Assembly: GCF_021603645.1 (NCBI RefSeq)
Contig: NZ_BQHJ01000006.1
Location: forward strand, 124,001 to 188,000
Length of the DNA stretch: 64,000 nt
Source of the DNA: Pseudomonas pseudonitroreducens
GTDB lineage: Bacteria > Pseudomonadota > Gammaproteobacteria > Pseudomonadales > Pseudomonadaceae
Direction: 5' to 3'
Part shown: piece after piece, positions 39,088 to 48,277 of the stretch
How positions within the stretch are numbered: the first letter of the stretch is position 1
How the letters are laid out: each line of letters opens with the position of its first letter
Made by a program: the position numbers and the translations under genes
Notes under the pieces: model-generated
What the model was told of the DNA's origin: nothing
The model's database searches: none
The model's input: the letters and a program-made list of their open reading frames with translations, nothing else

Positions 39088-39720
39088 ATGCGAAGAACTA
39101 AAGAAGATTCGGAACGTACACGTCAGACGATTCTTGACTCGGCTGAAGGCCTTTTTTTTGCCAAAGGCGTCTCCAATACCAGCCTGGAAGAGATCGCCCG
39201 CGCGGCCGGCGTCACCCGTGGAGCGGTCTACTGGCACTTCCAGAACAAGGCCCATCTGTTCAACGACATGCTCAACCAGGTTCGCCTGCCACCCGAGCAA
39301 CTGGCGCAGCGCTTGTCTGGCTGCGACGGCCACGATCCGATCGAATCGCTGTTCCAGCTCAGCGTGGAAGTGGTCGAGAACCTCGCCCGCGACGAGCAGC
39401 GGCGGCGCATCCTCACCATCCTCCTGCAACGCTGCGAATTCACCGATGAACTGCGCGACGCCGAGGAGCGCCACAACCAGTTCGTCCGGCAGTTCATCGA
39501 ACTTTGCGAGCAGCTGTTCAACCGCGCGGATTGCCTCACGCGGCTCATGCCAGGCGTGACGCCCAAGGTGGCCTCGCGCGCCGTGCATGCAATGATTTTC
39601 GGCCTGCTCAGCGACTGGCTGCGCGACCCGGCCCTGTTCGATCCGCTGCAGGAAACCCGCGAGCTGTTCGATGCGGTGTTCCGCGGCCTGGTGCGCGACT
39701 GGCACCCCGCGCAGGCATGA
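39088..39720 (+). CDS. TetR-family repressor of the adjacent RND pump
   Basis: The protein has 210 residues. The N-terminal helix-turn-helix (TRQTILDSAEGLFFAKGVSN, then EIARAAGVTRGAVYWHFQNKAHLF) and the C-terminal ligand domain match the AcrR/TtgR group, which represses drug pumps and is released by pump substrates. I chose the ATG at 39088; the ten-codon extension to 39058 lies in the promoter. It is divergent from the pump operon. Confidence 0.92.
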   Translation: MRRTKEDSERTRQTILDSAEGLFFAKGVSNTSLEEIARAAGVTRGAVYWHFQNKAHLFNDMLNQVRLPPEQLAQRLSGCDGHDPIESLFQLSVEVVENLARDEQRRRILTILLQRCEFTDELRDAEERHNQFVRQFIELCEQLFNRADCLTRLMPGVTPKVASRAVHAMIFGLLSDWLRDPALFDPLQETRELFDAVFRGLVRDWHPAQA

Positions 39721-39756
39721 GGGCCGGCAGGGCGCCGGCCCGCAAGGGATGAAGCG

Positions 39757-39954
39757 TCAGGCCGCCTCGGCCTCGTAGCCTTCCTCGCGAATCGCCGCGA
39801 GGATCGCTGAATCGTCCAACCGGCTGGCGACGCGGACTTCGCCGGCGCCCAGGTCGACCTGCACGTCCGCCGCGGCGTCCAGCGCCTGTACCGCCTGGGT
39901 GATGGCCCGCACGCAGTGGCCGCAGCTCATGCCTTTGACAGTGAAGGTATGCAT
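39757..39954 (-). CDS. copZ: CopZ-type copper chaperone
   Basis: The protein has 65 residues and is a single HMA domain with the copper site GMSCGHC at residues 8-14. It carries Cu(I) in the cytoplasm, probably to CopA. A CueR-type dyad lies about 40 bases upstream, with a -35 sequence reading toward this gene. Confidence 0.93.
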   Translation of the reverse strand: MHTFTVKGMSCGHCVRAITQAVQALDAAADVQVDLGAGEVRVASRLDDSAILAAIREEGYEAEAA

Positions 39955-39996
39955 GGAATGTCTCCTCTGATGGGTTGAAACACTGGGTGCAGTCTC

Positions 39997-40019
39997 GACC
40001 TTGCCACCATGGCAAGGTC
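39997..40019 (-). promoter_or_regulatory. CueR-type operator/promoter of copZ
   Basis: GACCTTGCC (39997-40005) and GGCAAGGTC (40011-40019) are perfect reverse complements around five bases, the CueR operator form. On the minus strand a -35 TTGACC overlaps the outer arm (40016-40021), and the -10 lies about 19 bases further, the long spacing typical of MerR-family promoters. Confidence 0.8.
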
Positions 40020-40108
40020 AAGCTTCTCGCGTTGCCATCGCCTTGCACTTGTCCTACGTCAGCCTCTCAGCCAAGCTGCGGAAACAGCTGACTCATCGGA
40101 GAAGGCCC

Positions 40109-40576
40109 ATGCGCCGTTCCCTTCTGCTCGCCGCCAGCCTCGCCGCCGCCCTGCCCTTCCATGCCTGGGCCGACGGCATGCCCGAAGAACCCTCGGCGCC
40201 GCCGGCGCCCAGCATGCCAGCGGCTCCGCCCCCGAGCACGCCCGGTTCCTGGCCGGTGCCCGACGCGCAGCCGGTGACCTACGCCGTGCTGATCGTCAGC
40301 CGCGAACGCGTGGATACCGGCACCGCCTGCGACATCGACCTCTACGTGCAGGACCAGAAGGTCTCGCGCCTGCAACCCGAAGGTGAAATCGCCCTCAACC
40401 TGCCACCGGGCGAAGTCTCCCTGCGCCTGCAGGCCGCCAATTCCGGCCTCTGCCGCAGCGGCATGCAGCCGCTGCGCGCCCAGTCCGTGCAGTTGCACGC
40501 GGGTGAAGTACGCAAGTTCCGCATCGCCAACAGCGAAAGCGGCCTCTACCTGATGCCTGTTTCGAGCGGCAGCTGA
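40109..40576 (+). CDS. Periplasmic hypothetical protein in the copper cluster
   Basis: The protein has 155 residues. A signal peptide ends at HAWA. A Pro/Ala/Met-rich linker (residues 20-48, PEEPSAPPAPSMPAAPPPST) is followed by a small beta domain with three cysteines and VQLHAGEVRKFRIANSE near the end. GGAGAAGG precedes the ATG at 40109. It lies between the copZ operator and copA. The fold resembles small secreted beta-sandwich proteins; I do not recognise a family, and a role in copper binding is only inferred from position. Confidence 0.75.
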   Translation: MRRSLLLAASLAAALPFHAWADGMPEEPSAPPAPSMPAAPPPSTPGSWPVPDAQPVTYAVLIVSRERVDTGTACDIDLYVQDQKVSRLQPEGEIALNLPPGEVSLRLQAANSGLCRSGMQPLRAQSVQLHAGEVRKFRIANSESGLYLMPVSSGS

Positions 40577-40628
40577 CGGTCCCTCTGCCCAGCGGTTTGA
40601 CCTGCGACAAGATGGCAACAGACGAGGG

Positions 40629-40660
40629 TTGACCTTACCCTCGTGTCAAGGTTGATGCTA
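40629..40660 (+). promoter_or_regulatory. CueR-type operator/promoter of copA
   Basis: TTGACC at 40629-40634 is the -35. ACCTT (40632-40636) and AAGGT (40648-40652) form the dyad, and a -10-like GATGCT(A) follows after 19-20 bases. The arrangement matches MerR-family activation. copA starts at 40687. Confidence 0.75.
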
Positions 40661-40686
40661 TCGGGGAACTTCAGGGAGAAAGCCCC

Positions 40687-43092
40687 ATGAGCAGCGCCAA
40701 CCCCATTGAACTCGACCTGCCCGTCTCCGGGATGACCTGCGCCAGCTGCGCCGGCCGGGTCGAGCGCGCCCTGCGCAAAGTGCCCGGTGTGCAGGATGCC
40801 AGCGTCAACCTCGCCAGCGAACAGGCTCGCGTACAGCTCGCCGCACCCTCTACCGGCGAGACCCTGCCGGCACTGGTCGCCGCCGTCGAGCAGGCCGGTT
40901 ACCAGGTGCCGGCCCACAGTCTGGAACTGGCCATCGAGGGCATGACCTGTGCCAGCTGCGTCGGCCGCGTCGAGCGCGCCTTGCACAAGGTTCCCGGCGT
41001 GCGCTCGGCCAGCGTCAACCTGGCCAGCGAGCGCGCCCACGTCGAACTGCTCGGCGCGGTGGATGCCGCCACGCTGATCGCCGCAATCGACAAGGCCGGC
41101 TACAAGGCCCGCCCGATCGAACCCGACCAGCCCGCCGTGGACCCGGCGGTGGCGCGCCTGGCGCGCGAGCGCTGGTGGCTGGCCGCTGCCATCCTGCTGT
41201 CGCTGCCGCTGGTGCTGCCGATGGTCGGTGACTGGTTCGGTCAGCACTGGATGCTGCCGGCCTGGGCGCAATTCCTCCTCGCCACGCCCGTGCAGTTCAT
41301 CATCGGCGCGCGCTTCTACGTGTCGGCCTACAAGGCCGTGCGCGCCCGCAGTGGCAATATGGACCTGCTGGTCGCCCTCGGCACCAGCGCCGGCTACGGC
41401 CTGAGCCTGTACCTCTGGTACGCCGCCCTGCCGGGGCAGATGCCGCACCTGTACTTCGAAGCCAGCGCCGTGGTCATCACCCTGATCCTGCTCGGCAAGT
41501 ACCTGGAAAGCCGCGCCAAGCGCCAGACCGCCGCCGCCATCCGGGCGCTGGAAGCCCTGCGCCCCGAGCGCGCCACCCGCGTGCGCGATGGCGTGGAAGA
41601 AAACGTCGCCATCGCCGAACTGCGCCTGGGCGACGAAGTGCTGGTGCGCCCCGGCGAGCGCTTCCCGGTGGACGGCGAAGTCCTTTCCGGGCAGAGCCAC
41701 GCCGACGAGGCACTGATCACTGGCGAGAGCCTGCCGGTGCCCAAGGACATTGGCGACCCGGTCACCGGCGGCGCCATCAACGGCGAAGGCGTGCTGCGCG
41801 TGAAAACCACCGCGCTCGGCGGCGAAACCGTGCTGGCACGGATCATCCGCCTGGTGGAAGACGCCCAGGCCGCCAAGGCGCCGATCCAGAAGCTGGTGGA
41901 CAAGGTCAGCAATGTCTTCGTCCCGGTGGTGATCGGCATTGCGCTGGTCACCCTGGTCGGCTGGCTGATCGCTGGCGCCGGCTGGGAACAGGCGCTGATC
42001 AACGCAGTGGCCGTGCTGGTCATCGCCTGCCCCTGCGCCCTCGGCCTTGCCACACCGACCGCAATCATGGCCGGCACCGGCGTGGCGGCCAAGCACGGCA
42101 TCCTGATCAAGGATGCCGAGGCCCTGGAAATCGCCCACGCTGTGACTGCAGTGGCCTTCGACAAGACCGGCACTCTCACCTCCGGTCAGCCGCGCATCAC
42201 CAACCTCGCGGCCACCGAAGACGAAGCGCAGGCACTGGCACTGGCCGGAGCACTGCAACGCGGCAGCGAGCATCCATTGGCTAAAGCCGTGCTGGATGAA
42301 TGCGCCGAACGCGGGTTCAACCCGACCGCCGCCGAGGCTACCCAAGCACTTACCGGACGAGGTATCCAAGGCCGCGTCGGTGACCGCCTGTTTGCCCTGG
42401 GCAACCGGCGGATGCTCGACGAAGCGCAGTTGCCACCCGGCGCGCTGGCCGACTCCGCCGCGCAATGGGAAGCAGAGGGCCGCACCTTGTCCTGGCTCAT
42501 CGAACGCGAGCCGCAGGCCCGCGTGATCGCCCTGTTCGCCTTCGGCGACAGCCTCAAGGAAGGCGCGAAGACCGCCATCGACGCCCTGCGCGAGCGCGGT
42601 ATCGGCAGCCACCTGATCACCGGCGACAACCGCGGCAGCGCCAAGGTCGTGGCCGACGCGCTGGGTCTGGACGACGTCCACGCCGAGGTACTGCCCGGCG
42701 ACAAGGCCGCCGTGGTCGGCGCGCTGCGCCAGGAAGGCAAAGTCGTGGCAATGGTCGGCGACGGCATCAACGATGCCCCGGCGCTGGCCGCGGCGGACGT
42801 CGGCATCGCCATGGGCGGCGGCACCGACGTGGCCATGCATGCCGCCGGCATCACCCTGATGCGCGGCGACCCGCGCCTGGTCCCCGCAGCGCTGGATATC
42901 TCGCGGCGCACCTACGCGAAAATTCGCCAGAACCTGTTCTGGGCCTTCATCTACAACCTGGTGGGCATCCCGCTGGCTGCCTTCGGCCTGCTCAATCCCA
43001 TGGTCGCTGGCGCGGCAATGGCCGCCTCCAGCGTCAGCGTGGTGAGCAACGCCCTGCTGCTCAAGCGCTGGAAGCCGCAGGATCACCAATAA
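40687..43092 (+). CDS. copA: CopA (CueA), Cu(I)-exporting P1B-type ATPase
   Basis: The protein has 801 residues. Two N-terminal HMA domains carry GMTCASC at 15-21 and 85-91. Eight membrane helices follow, with the transport motif Cys448-Pro-Cys450, the phosphorylated Asp492 in [13 protein letters not shown], and [20 protein letters not shown]. It pumps Cu(I) from cytoplasm to periplasm. cueR follows on the same strand. Confidence 0.97.
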   Translation: MSSANPIELDLPVSGMTCASCAGRVERALRKVPGVQDASVNLASEQARVQLAAPSTGETLPALVAAVEQAGYQVPAHSLELAIEGMTCASCVGRVERALHKVPGVRSASVNLASERAHVELLGAVDAATLIAAIDKAGYKARPIEPDQPAVDPAVARLARERWWLAAAILLSLPLVLPMVGDWFGQHWMLPAWAQFLLATPVQFIIGARFYVSAYKAVRARSGNMDLLVALGTSAGYGLSLYLWYAALPGQMPHLYFEASAVVITLILLGKYLESRAKRQTAAAIRALEALRPERATRVRDGVEENVAIAELRLGDEVLVRPGERFPVDGEVLSGQSHADEALITGESLPVPKDIGDPVTGGAINGEGVLRVKTTALGGETVLARIIRLVEDAQAAKAPIQKLVDKVSNVFVPVVIGIALVTLVGWLIAGAGWEQALINAVAVLVIACPCALGLATPTAIMAGTGVAAKHGILIKDAEALEIAHAVTAVAFDKTGTLTSGQPRITNLAATEDEAQALALAGALQRGSEHPLAKAVLDECAERGFNPTAAEATQALTGRGIQGRVGDRLFALGNRRMLDEAQLPPGALADSAAQWEAEGRTLSWLIEREPQARVIALFAFGDSLKEGAKTAIDALRERGIGSHLITGDNRGSAKVVADALGLDDVHAEVLPGDKAAVVGALRQEGKVVAMVGDGINDAPALAAADVGIAMGGGTDVAMHAAGITLMRGDPRLVPAALDISRRTYAKIRQNLFWAFIYNLVGIPLAAFGLLNPMVAGAAMAASSVSVVSNALLLKRWKPQDHQ

Positions 43093-43143
43093 GACACGCG
43101 CCCTCGCGCTCAAGGCAGGGGCGTTCGCTCAGGAGAAATCGGC

Positions 43144-43545
43144 ATGAACATCGGCGAAGCGGCGAAGAAGAGCGGCCTGACCGCGAAGATGATCCGCTAC
43201 TACGAATCCACCGGCCTGCTCGCCCCCGCCGGCCGCAGCGCCAGCGGCTACCGCCACTACAGCGAGCAGGACCTGCACACCCTGGCCTTCATCCGCCGCT
43301 CGCGGGATTTCGGCTTCTCACTGGAAGAAGTCGGCCAACTGCTCGCCCTCTGGCAGGACCGCCAGCGCGCCAGCGCCGACGTCAAGGCCCTGGCCGCCCG
43401 GCACATCGACGAACTGAACCGCAAGATCGCCGAGCTCAGCAGCCTGCGCGACACCCTGCAGGAGTTGAGCGACCACTGCCAGGGCGACCACCGCCCGGAC
43501 TGCCCGATCCTCAAGGATCTGGAGTCGGGGACGTGCTGTCACTGA
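43144..43545 (+). CDS. cueR: CueR, MerR-family copper sensor
   Basis: The protein has 133 residues. The N-terminal helix-turn-helix (MNIGEAAKKSGLTAKMIRYY, SASGYRHYS) and the long dimerisation helix are standard. The metal loop CQGDHRPDC has two cysteines seven residues apart as in CueR, and a Cys-Cys-His tail follows. It should activate the copZ and copA promoters when Cu(I) binds. AGGAG precedes the ATG. Confidence 0.95.
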   Translation: MNIGEAAKKSGLTAKMIRYYESTGLLAPAGRSASGYRHYSEQDLHTLAFIRRSRDFGFSLEEVGQLLALWQDRQRASADVKALAARHIDELNRKIAELSSLRDTLQELSDHCQGDHRPDCPILKDLESGTCCH

Positions 43546-43597
43546 GGACAATTCAGGCGGCGCTCGGCGATCTGTCCGACATCTGGCTCACGACGTT

Positions 43598-43624
43598 AAT
43601 TGGTAGCATAATCTGATACCAATT
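43598..43624 (+). promoter_or_regulatory. hicAB operator
   Basis: AATTGGTA (43598-43605) and TACCAATT (43617-43624) form a perfect inverted repeat with an 11-base spacer holding CATAAT, a plausible -10. It ends 14 bases before the hicA start, as expected for an autoregulatory HicB operator. Confidence 0.75.
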
Positions 43625-43637
43625 GACGGAGCACGGG

Positions 43638-43892
43638 ATGAATGCCCGGCAACGCAGGACACTGGAGCTGATCTACTCCCTCCCCGTCCCGGCATCACTG
43701 GAATGGCTGCGCATCGAGTCGCTGCTGATCGCGCTCGGCGCCCAGATGATCGAGGGCAATGGCGCACGGGTGCGTTTCGAACTGAACGGCATAGTCGCCA
43801 CCTTCCATCGCCCGCATCCAGCCAAGGAAGCCAAGCCCTATCAGGTCCGTGATACACGCACCTTGCTCGAACAGGCAGGAATCCATCCATGA
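43638..43892 (+). CDS. hicA: HicA-family mRNA interferase toxin
   Basis: The protein has 84 residues. It has the HicA double-stranded-RNA-binding-like layout: LEWLRIESLLIALGAQMIEGNGARVRFELNGIVATFHRPHP, with His at the catalytic place, and YQVRDTRTLLEQAG at the end. HicA cleaves mRNA on ribosomes. The ATG at 43638 follows GGAG. The stop overlaps hicB as ATGA, so the two are coupled. Confidence 0.9.
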   Translation: MNARQRRTLELIYSLPVPASLEWLRIESLLIALGAQMIEGNGARVRFELNGIVATFHRPHPAKEAKPYQVRDTRTLLEQAGIHP

Positions 43893-44215
43893 CTCCCATG
43901 AAGTACCAAGGCTACGCGGCGCGCATCGAATACAGCGACGATGACGGGCTGTTCATTGGTCATGTTGCCGGGATCCGCGACGTGATCGGATTCCATGGTG
44001 AATCGGTCAGCGAATTGCGCGAAGCGTTCGAAGAAGCGATAGATGACTATCTGGCGACCTGCGACAAACTCGGCCGCGAACCGCAGCGGCCGTTCTCCGG
44101 CAAGCTCAGCCTGCGCCTGGACCCACAACTGCACGCGCAGGTGGCGATCAAGGCTGAATTGAGCAACCAGAGCATCAATCAGTGGGTAGTCGACCGTCTC
44201 GGCGAGGCAGTCTGA
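43889..44215 (+). CDS. hicB: HicB-family antitoxin
   Basis: The protein has 108 residues. The N-terminal degraded RNase H-like part (GYAARIEYSDDDGLFIGHVAGIRDVIGFHGESV) binds HicA. The C-terminal FSGKLSLRLDPQLHAQVAIKAELSNQSINQWV is a ribbon-helix-helix DNA-binding domain. It should neutralise HicA and repress the operon at the upstream inverted repeat. The start is ATG at 43889 or 43898. Confidence 0.92.
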   Translation: MTPMKYQGYAARIEYSDDDGLFIGHVAGIRDVIGFHGESVSELREAFEEAIDDYLATCDKLGREPQRPFSGKLSLRLDPQLHAQVAIKAELSNQSINQWVVDRLGEAV

Positions 44216-44265
44216 CAACCCAACCGTACGCGTTCCGCATTATCCACCCTACGCACTGGCTTTTC

Positions 44266-44338
44266 GTAGGAGCGAGCTTGCTCGCGAACAGGTCGGTTCC
44301 CGATGTCGACCAGTGTTCGCGAGCAAGCTCGCTCCTAC
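44266..44338. repeat. Inverted repeat pair, GTAGGAGCGAGCTTGCTCGC family
   Basis: Two facing 24-base arms with a 25-base spacer, the same family as at 11065 and 21172, between hicB and the convergent eamA gene. Confidence 0.85.
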
Positions 44339-44354
44339 AGGTAAGGCATGATCC

Positions 44355-45239
44355 CTAGGCGGTCGACACCGCACGGCGGCGCCAGATCGACGCCGGCAGT
44401 ACGGTCACGGCGAGCCCGACGAAGACCAGCACGCAGGCCATCCAGTCCTGGGTGGTGAGGTCTTCACCCAGGAACAACCAGCCCGACAGCAACCCGGACA
44501 CCGGCACGGCCAGCGCGAAGGGCGTTACCTGGCTGGCCGGGTAACGGCGCAGCAGGAAGCTCCACAGACCGAAGCCCACGGTGGTGGCGAGGAAGGCGAT
44601 GTAGAGCAGCGCGCCAGCGCCGGTCCAGTTGATATTGAGCACGGCGTGCTCGATGGCTTCCGGACCTTCGAAGATCCACGACAGCACCAGCAGCGGCAAT
44701 GGCGGGATCAGGCTGACCCAACTGATCAGGCGCAGCATGTCGCTGGCACCGGAGCGCTTGGTGGCGATGTTGGAGAAGGCCCAGGCCAGTGCTGCGGCGA
44801 TCACCAGCAGGAAGGCCACCAGGCTGTCGCCCATGGGACGCTCCAGGCCGATCAGCAGCAGCCCGCCGGCAGCCAGCGCCAGCCCCAGCAGGGCGCGAGC
44901 GCTGGGACGCTCGCCGAGGAAGGCAGCGGCGATCAGCACGGTGAAGAACACCTGGCTCTGCAGCACCAGAGACGACAGGCCGGCAGGCATGCCGATGTGC
45001 ATGCCGACAAACAGCAGGCCGAACTTGACCACCCCCAGCAGCACGCCGATCTGTACGATACGCCAGAACGGCGCCGGCAGCGGGCCGCGCAGGAAGATCA
45101 GTGGCAGCGCCGCCAGGGCGAAGCGCAAGGCGCAGAACAGCAGCGGCGGAAAGTCGTGCAGACCGACCTTGATCACGACGAAGTTGACGCCCCAGATCAG
45201 CGTGACCAGCAGGGCGAGGAGAATGTGGCGGAGGGGCAT
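44355..45239 (-). CDS. eamA: EamA-family exporter
   Basis: The protein has 294 residues and ten membrane segments in two EamA repeats. The start LLALLVTLIWGVNFVVIKVGLHDFPPLLFCALRF, the GMPAGLSSLVLQSQVFFT segment and the second-half VGFGLWSFLLRRYPASQVTPFALAVPVSGL resemble E. coli EamA, a cysteine/O-acetylserine exporter. Substrate transfer from E. coli is uncertain, so the symbol is tentative. Confidence 0.85.
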   Translation of the reverse strand: MPLRHILLALLVTLIWGVNFVVIKVGLHDFPPLLFCALRFALAALPLIFLRGPLPAPFWRIVQIGVLLGVVKFGLLFVGMHIGMPAGLSSLVLQSQVFFTVLIAAAFLGERPSARALLGLALAAGGLLLIGLERPMGDSLVAFLLVIAAALAWAFSNIATKRSGASDMLRLISWVSLIPPLPLLVLSWIFEGPEAIEHAVLNINWTGAGALLYIAFLATTVGFGLWSFLLRRYPASQVTPFALAVPVSGLLSGWLFLGEDLTTQDWMACVLVFVGLAVTVLPASIWRRRAVSTA

Positions 45240-45381
45240 GGCAGAGCGCTCGGGGTGGGATAGGGAAAAATTACCAGTCCACGCCTGAAATGTATGGATA
45301 CAGTTGCGGGCTTACAGTTTTTTCACATGACCGGGCGGGAACCCAGATAGCCCACGCCCAAGCCACAGTGGGAACTGTTTG

Positions 45382-45462
45382 TAGGATGGCGTGGAGCGCA
45401 GCGATACCCATCGAGTCCGGCGAACGACAGCATGGGTATCGCTGCGCTCCACCCATCCTACG
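45382..45462. repeat. Inverted repeat pair, GGGTATCGCTGCGCTCCACC family, opposite arrangement
   Basis: The same about 30-base arm as at 23461 occurs twice, here with GTAGGATGG at the outer ends and the ATGGGTATCG ends facing inward, separated by about 19 bases. It lies between eamA and the nucleotidyltransferase gene. Confidence 0.8.
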
Positions 45463-45485
45463 CCGAGGGGTCGGCGAGAAGGATT

Positions 45486-46058
45486 TCAGAGTGGTTCGAT
45501 GCGCAGTTTCGGCCAGCGCGCCAGCCAGTGTTTGGCGGCGATTCGTTCGCGGTAGAGGTGCGGCTTGCCGCGGAAATGTTCGGTCGGCCGGACGCGCAGT
45601 TCCCAGAGGTCGTCGGTGCCCAATGGCGCCAGCAACTCCAGGGCTTCACCACGCAGGCGTACGGCAACTGCCGTGCAGACTTCCGGCCAGTGGCGCATGG
45701 CGTCAGCGCAATCACGGTAGGCTGAATCGCCATTGCGCAAGTGCATCCGTGCCTGATTGCGCACGGACCACGGCACGTCCGGGCAGATGTCCAGCAGCCA
45801 GCGCTCCCAGGCGTAATCCGCCTCGGGCTCCAGGCTGTCGGCCGCGAAGTGCAGCACGTCGATATCACTGAGTGGCGAGGGCTCGCCGTAGCCATGCAGG
45901 GCATCCCACACTGCGTTGCGCACGATACCGGCGGCGACCCAGGCACCTTGCGGGCCGTGATCGCGCACGACCCGCAGCAGGTGCATGCGCTGAGGCTGCC
46001 CGGCGATCAGCGCGAGAAGCGCCGCCTCGCCAGGCAACTGGCTCAGGCCTGTTCCCAC
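45486..46058 (-). CDS. Nucleotidyltransferase-like protein (DUF925 / NTP_transf_6)
   Basis: The protein has 190 residues. WVAAGIVRNAVWDALHGYGEPSPLSDIDVLHF gives the G..RN.VWD...G.....SDIDV pattern of the NTP_transf_6 (DUF925) family, with Asp-x-Asp as metal ligands. The substrate is unknown. The GTG start at 46058 lies inside the last codons of the RIO kinase gene with no Shine-Dalgarno, so it is probably coupled to it. A run of eight G (46062-46069) lies immediately upstream. Confidence 0.85.
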   Translation of the reverse strand: MGTGLSQLPGEAALLALIAGQPQRMHLLRVVRDHGPQGAWVAAGIVRNAVWDALHGYGEPSPLSDIDVLHFAADSLEPEADYAWERWLLDICPDVPWSVRNQARMHLRNGDSAYRDCADAMRHWPEVCTAVAVRLRGEALELLAPLGTDDLWELRVRPTEHFRGKPHLYRERIAAKHWLARWPKLRIEPL

Positions 46059-46939
46059 GGTGGGGGGGGTGGTTCGTCGCGCTGCTGCGGGCCGTCCTGG
46101 GCGGCGCGGCCGGCCTCACGGCGTTCCTGCTCGCGCATCGCCTCGGCGATTTCGCGCAGCACGGAGTCCACGTCAGCCTCGTCTTCCGGATCATCGAAAT
46201 GCCCGGTCAGCGGCGTATCCGGCAGCAGCTTGCCGTCTTCGTAGAGGGCCCACATTTCCTTGGCGTAATGCGTGTACCTGAGCTCAGGGGCGAAGCGGCC
46301 GAAGTAGGCGGCCATGTTCCCCACATCGCGCTCGAGCATACGGAAGGCGTGATTGTTGCCGGCGGCGTCCACCGCCTGCGGCAGGTCGATGATCACCGGG
46401 CCATCCGGGCCGACCAGCACGTTGAACTCCGACAGGTCGCCGTGCACGAGGCCCGCGCAGAGCATCATGACGATCTGGCGGATGAGGAATTCGTGGAAGT
46501 CACGGGCCAGCTCCGGCTCCATCACCACGTCATTCAGCCGCGGTGCGGCGTCGCCGTCTTCGTCGGCGACCATCTCCATCAGCAGCACACCGTCGAGGAA
46601 GTCGTACGGCTTGGGCACGCGCACCCCGGCGCTGGCCAGGCGGAACAGCGCGGCCACCTCGGCGTTCTGCCAGGCCTCTTCCTGCTCCTTGCGGCCATAC
46701 TTGGTGCCCTTGGCCATGGCACGGGCCTGGCGGCTGTTGCGCACCTTGCGGCCTTCCTGGTACTCGGCGGCCTGGCGGAAGCTGCGTTTGTTGGCTTCCT
46801 TGTAGACTTTGGCGCAGCGCAGCTCTTCGCCGCAGCGCACCACGTAGACCGCTGCTTCCTTGCCGCTCATCAGCGGCCGCAATACTTCATCGATCAGGCC
46901 GTCTTCGATCAACGGCTCTAGGCGTTTCGGGGTCTTCAT
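46043..46939 (-). CDS. RIO1-like serine protein kinase
   Basis: The protein has 298 residues. The nucleotide-binding MSGKEAAVYVVRC with KVYKEANKRSF supplies the ATP Lys, the catalytic loop is HGDLSEFNVLV and the metal loop is VIIDLPQAVD: RIO-family kinase features, matching the PA4780-type protein of P. aeruginosa. An acidic, proline-rich tail ends in PPPPPWEQA, encoded over an eight-base homopolymer. Targets are unknown. In P. aeruginosa this gene also neighbours the HD-GYP regulator found next here. Confidence 0.9.
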   Translation of the reverse strand: MKTPKRLEPLIEDGLIDEVLRPLMSGKEAAVYVVRCGEELRCAKVYKEANKRSFRQAAEYQEGRKVRNSRQARAMAKGTKYGRKEQEEAWQNAEVAALFRLASAGVRVPKPYDFLDGVLLMEMVADEDGDAAPRLNDVVMEPELARDFHEFLIRQIVMMLCAGLVHGDLSEFNVLVGPDGPVIIDLPQAVDAAGNNHAFRMLERDVGNMAAYFGRFAPELRYTHYAKEMWALYEDGKLLPDTPLTGHFDDPEDEADVDSVLREIAEAMREQERREAGRAAQDGPQQRDEPPPPPWEQA

Positions 46940-47011
46940 CGGGCTTCCTGGCGTACCTCTCTGGGGCGCTGCGCTCCTTATACGGCAATCGTCGACAACC
47001 GCCCAGCGCGA

Positions 47012-48193
47012 TCAGGGTTCCGGGGGCATCAGCTCGATGCTTTCGGTCACCGCATCTTCCAGCCGCTGCAGCTCCAGGCCCAGCGCCGCATCGCTGTCGG
47101 CGTAGCGCTGGGCAATGCTGGCGAAGCCTTCGGCGACCTCGACGAAGGCTTCCACCACCCGCGGGTCGAACTGGCTGCCAGCAGCGGCCTTGATGCGTTC
47201 AGCGGCTTCATCGGTGGTCAGCGAGGTGCGGTAGGCGTGGCGGCAAGTGAGTTCGTCATAGCTGTCAATCAGCGAGAGCATCCGCGCGCCCAGGGGAATC
47301 TGCTCGCCAGCCAGGCCCTCGGGGAAACCGTTGCCGTCCCAGTGCTCGTGGTGGCTGTAGGCGATTTCCTTGGCGAAACGCAGGAAATCCACCGGCGAGC
47401 CCAATTTGCGCTCAGCCGCCGCCAGGGCGTCACGCCCCACGGTGGTGTGGCCTTCGAGGATCAGCCGATCGGCTTCCTCGAGCTGCCCGGGGCTGTGCAG
47501 GATGCGGTCAGGCACGGCAACCTTGCCGATGTCGTGCAACTGCGCCGAGCGCACCAGCAGCTCGATGTTCTCTACCGACAGCTCGGCGGCGAACTCGTCG
47601 TGCAGCGACAGCGAACTGCCCAGCAGGCGCATGTAGTGTTCGATGCGCACCAGGTGGTTGCTGTGCGGGTTGTCGCGCAGGTCGCAGAGCGTCGCCATGG
47701 CTTCCAGGGTGGCGTCCTGGATGGCCTGCAACTCGCGGGCGCGGCGGCGCACCTCGAGTTCCAGGTACTCGCTCTTGTCGCGCAGGAAGTCGGCGTTGGC
47801 CTTGAGATTGAGGTGAGCACGGATGCGCGCCAGGGTCACCGGCGGGCTGATCGGCTTGGTCAGGTAGTCCACCGCGCCCAGGTCCAGGCCCTTCTGCTCG
47901 TCGGCGGAACTGACCATGCCGGTGAGGAAGATCACCGGGATGTCGCGGGTCAGCGGATCGGCCTTGAGCTGGCGGCAGACCTCGTAGCCGTCCATCTCCG
48001 GCATCATGATGTCGAGCAGCACCAGGTCCGGGCGCGGGTCGCTCTGCATCAGGCGCAGCGCCTTCGGCCCGCTGGAGGCGACACGCACCTGGTAACGGTC
48101 CATGAGCAGCTCGCTCATGAGCATCAGGTTATCGGGCTGATCGTCCACCACCAGGATCATTTCCTGTTCCGGCCGGTCCAGCATGCTGTCCAT
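47012..48193 (-). CDS. HD-GYP response regulator (PA4781-like)
   Basis: The protein has 393 residues. The receiver domain (about 10-135) has VVDDQ, the phospho-Asp in [13 protein letters not shown] and a late KPIS. The HD-GYP domain has [18 protein letters not shown] and [15 protein letters not shown], so the third motif reads Gly-Phe-Pro rather than Gly-Tyr-Pro. It should degrade c-di-GMP or pGpG. The ATG at 48193 follows GAGGAG; a longer frame to 48208 has no such site. The sensor kinase gene lies just upstream on the same strand. Confidence 0.93.
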   Translation of the reverse strand: MDSMLDRPEQEMILVVDDQPDNLMLMSELLMDRYQVRVASSGPKALRLMQSDPRPDLVLLDIMMPEMDGYEVCRQLKADPLTRDIPVIFLTGMVSSADEQKGLDLGAVDYLTKPISPPVTLARIRAHLNLKANADFLRDKSEYLELEVRRRARELQAIQDATLEAMATLCDLRDNPHSNHLVRIEHYMRLLGSSLSLHDEFAAELSVENIELLVRSAQLHDIGKVAVPDRILHSPGQLEEADRLILEGHTTVGRDALAAAERKLGSPVDFLRFAKEIAYSHHEHWDGNGFPEGLAGEQIPLGARMLSLIDSYDELTCRHAYRTSLTTDEAAERIKAAAGSQFDPRVVEAFVEVAEGFASIAQRYADSDAALGLELQRLEDAVTESIELMPPEP

Positions 48194-48277
48194 CGCAACT
48201 CCTCGCATCGGTCAGATTCGTGACATGCCATGGGTGATCGGACCACGGCCCTGTCCGCGTGTTCATAGCCCGCCTCT

